From the NCBI GenBank assembly GCA_026785885.1, contig JAJAZC010000127.1, positions 1 through 47,375 on the forward strand: a DNA stretch of 47,375 nt, written 5' to 3'. Source of the DNA: Rubrivivax sp. (GTDB lineage: Bacteria > Pseudomonadota > Gammaproteobacteria > Burkholderiales > Burkholderiaceae_C). The notes below the pieces were generated by a model that saw nothing but the letters and a program-made list of their open reading frames with translations, did not search any database and was not told the origin of the DNA. Below, piece by piece: positions 43,403 to 47,375 of this stretch. Position numbers and translations under genes: made by a program. The first letter of the stretch is position 1. The number at the start of each line of letters is the position of its first letter.

Positions 43403-45367
43403 TCAGGCGGGCTCTCCCGGTACTGGCAGGCTCAGGGCATACGGCGCCGGTCGGCGTTTTTTCAAATGCACCAGCAGCAGCGATACAGCCGCAGGCGTAA
43501 CCCCAGACAAGCGCGCCGCCTGGCCGACAGTTTCAGGGCGCTGCTTCGCCAAGATCTGCCGAACCTCATGAGATAGCGCCGCAACCGCACCGAAGTCGAA
43601 CCCGGGCGGCAAGCTCAGTTGCTCCAGGCTGGCGGCCCGGTCGACCTCGTCGTGCTGTTTGGCGATGTAGCCAGCGTACTTGAGCGCAATTTCCGCTTGC
43701 TCTATTACGACGTCAGCCTCCGCCGCACCCCAACGGCCCTGCAAGGTTTCACGTGAAACAGCCTCCGGATGTTCGGCCAACTGGGCCGCCTTCGCGGCGA
43801 GATCGAAGGTGACGCCTGGGCGCAGCAGCAACTGCGCCAGCGAGTATTCATGCGAAAGCGCCTGACCCAGCAGCCGTTCTGCGTCGGCCGGGGGCAAAGT
43901 CGCTGGGCGTAGCCAGGTGGTGCGCAACCGCTGCAGCTCCTGCTCCAGTCGCTCCCGTTTGACATCGAAGGCTGCCCACCGCTTGTCATCGACCAAACCC
44001 AATGCGCGGCCCTGTTCGGTCAGTCGCAGGTCGGCGTTGTCCTCGCGCAGTTGCAAGCGGTACTCAGCGCGGCTGGTGAACATGCGGTAAGGCTCGGTGA
44101 CACCCTTGCTGGTGAGGTCGTCGATCAAGACACCGAGGTAGGCCTCATGGCGCCGGGGCAGCCACGCCTCACGACCCTGAACTTGCCGTGCCGCATTGAT
44201 GCCGGCATGCAGACCTTGAGCCGCCGCCTCTTCATAACCCGTGGTGCCATTGATCTGCCCTGCGAAAAACAAGCCGGCGATGGCCTGGGTTTCAAAGCTC
44301 GGGCGCAGCTGGCGCGGGTCGAAGTAGTCGTACTCGATCGCGTAACCCGGCCTCACGATGTGCGCGCGCTCCAACCCTGGAAGCGATTGCACCAGCGCCA
44401 GTTGCACATCGAAAGGCAAGGACGTCGAGATGCCGTTCGGATAGACCTCGGGAGTGCTGAGACCTTCTGGCTCCAAAAAAATCTGGTGCGAGCTTTTGTC
44501 CGCAAAGCGATGCACCTTGTCTTCAATGCTGGGGCAGTACCGCGGGCCGACGCCCTCAATGACGCCCGTGAACATGGGGCTGCGATTCAACCCGGCGCGG
44601 ATGATGGCGTGGCTGCGTTCGGTGGTGTGTGTCAGCCAGCAAGGCAACTGCGCCGGATGCTGCGATGCGTGCCCGAGAAAGCTGAACACCGGAATCGGGT
44701 CGCTGTCGCCTGGCTGCATCTCCAGCCGTGTGTAGTCGATGCTCCGCCCGTCGATGCGCGGCGGTGTGCCAGTCTTCAAGCGCCCTTGCGGCAGTTGCAG
44801 CTCTTTCAAACGTGCAGACAACGTGCTTGCTGGCAGGTCACCCGCGCGCCCAGCGCTGTAGCTCTGCATGCCTACGTGGATACGCCCATCCAAAAAAGTG
44901 CCTGCAGTCAGGATCACCGCCTTTGCCCGGAAGCGGATGCCCACTTGCGTGATAACCCCCGCAATGCGGCCACCTTCTAGCCAGAGATCATCAACCGCCT
45001 GCTGAAACAAGCACAGGTTGGCTTGATGCTCAAGACGCCGCCGAATTGCCGCGCGATACAGCGCGCGATCTGCCTGCGCGCGGGTGGCGCGCACCGCAGG
45101 GCCCTTGCTGCCGTTGAGGATGCGGAACTGGATGCCCGCCTCGTCGGTGGCCTGCGCCATCACACCGCCCAGCGCGTCGATCTCGCGGACGAGGTGGCCT
45201 TTGCCGATGCCACCGATGCTGGGGTTGCAGCTCATCTGGCCCAGCGTCTCGATGTTGTGGGTCAACAGCAGCGTGGCACAACCCATGCGCGCAGCCGCCA
45301 GCGCAGCTTCGGTGCCAGCATGCCCGCCGCCAACGACGACGACATCGAAATTGTCAGGGTGCAACAT
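43403..45367 (-). CDS. mnmG: tRNA uridine-5-carboxymethylaminomethyl(34) synthesis protein MnmG
   Basis: A 654-residue FAD protein (also called GidA) that with MnmE installs the cmnm5 modification at U34 of certain tRNAs. The N-terminal FAD loop is [20 protein letters not shown], followed by [26 protein letters not shown] (landmark) and [17 protein letters not shown], which are invariant in the family. ATG 45367 is the standard start, and the length is slightly above the E. coli 629 residues. It heads the mnmG-rsmG-...-parA block. The better of the two parS-like sites is inside the coding sequence. Confidence 0.97.
   Translation of the reverse strand: MLHPDNFDVVVVGGGHAGTEAALAAARMGCATLLLTHNIETLGQMSCNPSIGGIGKGHLVREIDALGGVMAQATDEAGIQFRILNGSKGPAVRATRAQADRALYRAAIRRRLEHQANLCLFQQAVDDLWLEGGRIAGVITQVGIRFRAKAVILTAGTFLDGRIHVGMQSYSAGRAGDLPASTLSARLKELQLPQGRLKTGTPPRIDGRSIDYTRLEMQPGDSDPIPVFSFLGHASQHPAQLPCWLTHTTERSHAIIRAGLNRSPMFTGVIEGVGPRYCPSIEDKVHRFADKSSHQIFLEPEGLSTPEVYPNGISTSLPFDVQLALVQSLPGLERAHIVRPGYAIEYDYFDPRQLRPSFETQAIAGLFFAGQINGTTGYEEAAAQGLHAGINAARQVQGREAWLPRRHEAYLGVLIDDLTSKGVTEPYRMFTSRAEYRLQLREDNADLRLTEQGRALGLVDDKRWAAFDVKRERLEQELQRLRTTWLRPATLPPADAERLLGQALSHEYSLAQLLLRPGVTFDLAAKAAQLAEHPEAVSRETLQGRWGAAEADVVIEQAEIALKYAGYIAKQHDEVDRAASLEQLSLPPGFDFGAVAALSHEVRQILAKQRPETVGQAARLSGVTPAAVSLLLVHLKKRRPAPYALSLPVPGEPA
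43745..43760. promoter_or_regulatory. parS site inside mnmG
   Basis: GGTTTCACGTGAAACA matches the bacterial parS consensus TGTTTCACGTGAAACA at 15 of 16 positions, keeping the full GTTTCACGTGAAAC palindrome. ParB is expected to load here. Placement within mnmG next to the par genes is a common arrangement near replication origins. Confidence 0.88.
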
Positions 45368-45450
45368 GAAGCCGCGATTCTACGAACAGGCCCTTTGCCC
45401 ACCCATTGCCGCCGCTGTCGCTGTCGCTGCAGCAGCCACCGTGCCGGTGA

Positions 45451-45975
45451 TCAGGCCGTAAGCACGGCAAACTGAGTCGTCTTCCGGCCGCTGTCACCCC
45501 CCGCAGGCAGCTGCAGTTGTTGCACCCGCCTGCCAGCCGGCGCCGAGAGCCCCGAGAACAGCAATCGGATATCTGTCGGGCCGCAGACATGCGCTTCACC
45601 GCTCAGCACGCACTGTGCGACCAGACTTTGCCACGGGGTGGCATAGGCGATACGGTTGAGGCCGACGATGCACTGCAACTCGTCCAGCACGTCGTTGTCG
45701 TCGCCGATCAATCGCGCGTTGCTGACAAAGCCGTTGGGGTCGCGGATAGCAGCCACACCAGGCAACAGCTCGACCCATTCCCAGGCCGCACCGATCAGTT
45801 GGTCCTCGTCCAGGTGCGCCACCCACACGGTATCGCCGATCTTTCGTCCCGATTCATCAGGCGACGGCCGCATTCCAGTGCCCATATGTTGAAATACCGG
45901 CCACTGCGACCGGTCAGCCGGGGGCTTCCATTGAACCTCCGGCCACGATTTGATTACCCAGCTGCGAATTGTCAT
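45451..45975 (-). CDS. Unrecognised protein, divergent from a LuxR regulator
   Basis: A 174-residue, soluble, Trp-rich protein with no signal peptide or membrane segment. The composition is acidic to neutral, with several WxV and IGD turns (DTVWVAHLDEDQLIGAAWEWVELLPGVAAI, landmark). It does not show the conserved Arg/Glu/Asp pattern of LuxI acyl-homoserine-lactone synthases, so it is not an obvious signal producer. It is divergent from luxR with an 85-bp gap, which suggests shared control. ATG 45975 is proposed; GTG 45984 is the alternative. It resembles unnamed proteins in related bacteria in style only; no function is offered. Confidence 0.65.
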   Translation of the reverse strand: MTIRSWVIKSWPEVQWKPPADRSQWPVFQHMGTGMRPSPDESGRKIGDTVWVAHLDEDQLIGAAWEWVELLPGVAAIRDPNGFVSNARLIGDDNDVLDELQCIVGLNRIAYATPWQSLVAQCVLSGEAHVCGPTDIRLLFSGLSAPAGRRVQQLQLPAGGDSGRKTTQFAVLTA

Positions 45976-46060
45976 TTCATGCACCCCGTTTCAACCACGA
46001 CAAGACACCCAGACTGCCGCAGCAGAAGTGACCTGGCAACCTAGTAACCTGAACAGCGAC

Positions 46061-46783
46061 ATGACGGCGGTTGGCTACCAGCACTACCTCGACATTGCCA
46101 GCTCCCGCGACGTTCCGACGTTCAAACGCCGCATCGAGGAGTTTGCGCAACGCCTCGAATTCCCGTTGTTCAGCGCAACGCTCGTGGTGGAAAAGCCTGC
46201 TGCGAATCCGACCATCGTGGCATTGCACAACGCGCCGGAGGCCTTCTCAGACGCTGCCTTTAATGTCGAAGCAGCTGCGCGCGACCCGATAGTCCAGCGG
46301 GTCAAGACAGCGTCGGCACCCATCGTGTACGACCAGTCGGTCTACGTGGGCCATGCCGCTGGCGACTTGTGGGAAGAGCAAGCGCCACACGGTTATCACA
46401 CTGGCATTGCCATGGCCCTGCACCTCAGTGGCGGCCGGCACTTTATCTTTGGCGTCGACCGGCCGGACCCACTGCCTGCCAATCCAGACAACCTGATCCG
46501 CATGATGGCCGATCTCCAGCTGCTGGCAGTGTTTGCGCAGGAAACTGCGGTGCGCTTGCTCATGCCGCAGTGCGCCTCGGAGGAGCCGATCCCGTCGCTG
46601 TCAGCACGTGAGCAGGAAATCCTGAAGTGGACGCTGGCCGGCAAATCCAACCACACCATCGGCCAGCTGCTGCACATCAGCTTGAGCACCGTGAACTACC
46701 ACCTGCGCACAGCGATGGGCAAGCTGGGTGCGTCGACCAAACACCAGGCGGCTGCACGGGCCAACGCGCTCGGTCTGTTGTAG
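46061..46783 (+). CDS. LuxR-family transcriptional regulator with autoinducer-binding domain
   Basis: A 240-residue regulator with two domains. Residues ~15-160 form the autoinducer-binding domain; the Asp-Pro pair at residues 75-76 in AAARDPIVQR matches the conserved DP of TraR-type proteins, but the two aromatic ligands that normally precede it (W57 and Y61 in TraR) appear as Phe62 and Ala66 by hand alignment, which hints at a non-standard signal. Residues ~180-240 are the LuxR helix-turn-helix (LSAREQEILKWTLAGKSNHTIGQLLHISLSTVNYHL, landmark). No LuxI synthase is in the window, so it may be a solo regulator. ATG 46061 was chosen because it starts the domain. A lux-box-like dyad lies 308 bp downstream of its stop. 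Confidence 0.9.
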   Translation: MTAVGYQHYLDIASSRDVPTFKRRIEEFAQRLEFPLFSATLVVEKPAANPTIVALHNAPEAFSDAAFNVEAAARDPIVQRVKTASAPIVYDQSVYVGHAAGDLWEEQAPHGYHTGIAMALHLSGGRHFIFGVDRPDPLPANPDNLIRMMADLQLLAVFAQETAVRLLMPQCASEEPIPSLSAREQEILKWTLAGKSNHTIGQLLHISLSTVNYHLRTAMGKLGASTKHQAAARANALGLL

Positions 46784-46785
46784 GC

Positions 46786-46816
46786 AAAAAAATGCCGCCT
46801 CACGAATGAGGCGGCA
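46786..46816 (-). terminator. Strong intrinsic terminator for leftward transcription
   Basis: On the minus strand a perfect 10-bp stem (TGCCGCCTCA / TGAGGCGGCA, arms 46793-46802 and 46807-46816) closes a UUCG loop and is followed by seven U (46786-46792 on the plus strand as A7). On the plus strand no U-run follows, so it is built for a leftward transcript, not for luxR. It begins three bases beyond the luxR stop codon. Confidence 0.9.
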
Positions 46817-46859
46817 CTGAACGTCGGGCTACCGGAGGGTCAAAAGTTCCGACGTTCAG
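46817..46859 (-). repeat. Perfect 11-bp inverted repeat with C-rich loop
   Basis: On the minus strand CTGAACGTCGG and CCGACGTTCAG (46849-46859 and 46817-46827 on the plus strand) enclose a 21-base loop containing ACCCUCCGG. It abuts the terminator stem with no gap, giving two stacked hairpins at the RNA 3' end. Confidence 0.8.
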
Positions 46860-46965
46860 GTACCCAAACAGCCATCACCAAAGCTATTGGGCCGAGAAAA
46901 TTTGAGGCGCATCACACACACAGAGAATCCAGTGAGGCATTTGCCGAAGCGCTAGCCCCACAACT

Positions 46966-47022
46966 TCACCAGCCGTGACGCGGCAAGCCGAGCAGTTCGA
47001 AGAAGAAATCGATCATGGCCAT
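46966..47022 (-). CDS. 18-residue micro-ORF (MAMIDFFFELLGLPRHGW)
   Basis: ATG 47022 is preceded by CTGGAGCG, with GGAG four bases before the start codon, and the ORF ends in TGA at 46966-46968. The peptide is hydrophobic in its centre (IDFFFELLGL) and amphipathic when drawn as a helix. It is too short for standard gene finding. It could be a real micropeptide, a leader, or a chance ORF inside a small RNA. Confidence 0.35.
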   Translation of the reverse strand: MAMIDFFFELLGLPRHGW

Positions 47023-47090
47023 CGCTCCAGTTGAAGGGACCTCGTTTCGTCCCTGACGAATGCATTGGAACAAGCTTGATCGCGTTGCGC

Positions 47091-47110
47091 ACCTGCACAC
47101 CTGTGCAGTT
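47091..47110. promoter_or_regulatory. Lux-box-like operator
   Basis: ACCTGCACACCTGTGCAGTT is a 20-bp dyad: CTGCACA (47093-47099) pairs with TGTGCAG (47102-47108) across two bases, and CT (47093-47094... ) to AG keeps the CT-N12-AG spacing of lux/las boxes. It lies 69 bp upstream of the micro-ORF start on the minus strand and is the only such site seen near luxR. Confidence 0.5.
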
Positions 47111-47203
47111 CGGACCCCGCGGCGGTCGTCCAGAAGTCACGCCGATGTCATCTGAAATCTGCGGCCGCTATGCGGTGTCCAATCAGATCGCGATCCACCG
47201 CGC

Positions 47204-47375
47204 CTATTTCAGAGCTGCGCTGCGCAGCACCCGGCTCACGTAGACCAGCGCCACCACCGTCACCAGCACGCAGACCGCCGTGGCTGAGGCCACGTCGACC
47301 CAGGCCAGCGGTTCACCTCTCAGCACACGCGCCATCAGCGTGGTTTGGGCCAGCGCCGGCAGCCACAAGTGCCAA
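47204..47375 (-). CDS. ABC-2 type (NatB-like) transporter permease, C-terminal end
   Basis: The gene enters from the right edge on the minus strand and ends at TAG (47204-47206); 56 residues are visible. The sequence WHLWLPALAQTTLMARVLRGE followed by a hydrophobic helix (VLVTVVALVYVSRVLR) matches the end of ABC-2 permeases of the NatB sodium/multidrug type, where a W-x-P-A-L-A-Q-x-T-L-M-x-R-V-L element is common. An ATPase partner should lie beyond the window. The open frame has no start codon here. Confidence 0.72.
   Translation of the reverse strand, partial: WHLWLPALAQTTLMARVLRGEPLAWVDVASATAVCVLVTVVALVYVSRVLRSAALK

Larger units (their letters stand above)
46786..47060 (-). ncRNA. Candidate small regulated RNA or micropeptide mRNA facing luxR
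   Basis: A leftward transcript starting about 42 bases downstream of the lux-box-like dyad (near 47058) would run about 270 nt to the intrinsic terminator. It would include a short 5' stem (GGGAC/GTCCC, 47036-47053), an 18-codon ORF (47022-46966), then a large hairpin (46817-46859) whose 21-base loop carries CCCUCC, a stretch complementary to Shine-Dalgarno sequences, joined directly to the terminator stem. These elements are seen; the promoter -10 and the transcript itself are inferred. Confidence 0.4.

Noticed and set aside
46028-46056. ACCTGGCAACCTAGTAACCT as a lux box before luxR
   Set aside because: It is a direct repeat of ACCT rather than a dyad and does not keep the CT-N12-AG pattern.

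Overview
The window is high-G+C bacterial DNA from a betaproteobacterium of the order Burkholderiales, most likely the Rubrivivax/Leptothrix/Ideonella side of the order. This is an inference from gene content: pilT-pilU beside yggS, a chromosomal mnmG-rsmG-lysE-parA/parB block, a PEP-CTERM protein, a PrkA-YeaH-SpoVR stress cluster and a DabA/DabB inorganic-carbon transporter. No rRNA, tRNA, CRISPR array, transposase or phage gene was recognised.

Layout. 1-4724: the end of a thioredoxin/TPR co-chaperone, yggS divergent from the twitching ATPases pilT and pilU, with a tandem 85-bp repeat between the pil genes, then a beta-hydroxyacid dehydrogenase. 4755-9412: the envelope/DNA-replication cluster dolP-diaA-yraN facing rsmI, interrupted by a livH/livM chimeric pseudogene, then an EamA transporter and a small periplasmic protein. 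9601-19348: tldD, a threonine dehydratase, an outer-membrane barrel, dabB-dabA, and aroG (DAHP synthase) preceded by what looks like a complete aromatic attenuator (leader peptide with consecutive Tyr-Trp-Phe codons, competing hairpins, terminator).

19371-30122: a 35-bp tandem array grown out of the 3' end of a large outer-membrane metalloprotease gene, a stand-alone ParA-type ATPase, a PA-repeat subtilase lipoprotein flanked by a scrap of a second ParA-type gene, a cobalamin adenosyltransferase, a D-lactate/glycolate oxidase, and a decayed PEP-CTERM gene followed by a third copy of the 85-bp element. 30115-34886: the spoVR (ycgB)-yeaH-prkA (yeaG) operon, read leftward. 35479-45367: an MFS transporter and the partition region (parB, a membrane protein, a hydrolase, argC on the other strand, a GNAT acetyltransferase, parA, a LysE exporter, a lipocalin, rsmG, mnmG), with two parS-like sites inside rsmG and mnmG. 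This arrangement usually lies near the replication origin.

45451-47375: an unrecognised 174-aa protein divergent from a LuxR-type regulator without a LuxI in view. Immediately downstream of luxR and facing it is a short leftward unit: a lux-box-like dyad (CT-N12-AG), an 18-codon ORF with its own ribosome binding site, a long hairpin whose loop carries CCCUCC, and a textbook intrinsic terminator for that strand. I regard this as the best candidate in the window for an undescribed system: a quorum-sensing regulator paired with a small regulated RNA or micropeptide. The window ends inside an ABC-2 type permease gene. All assignments come from reading translations and motifs by eye; no alignment, folding or database search was run.
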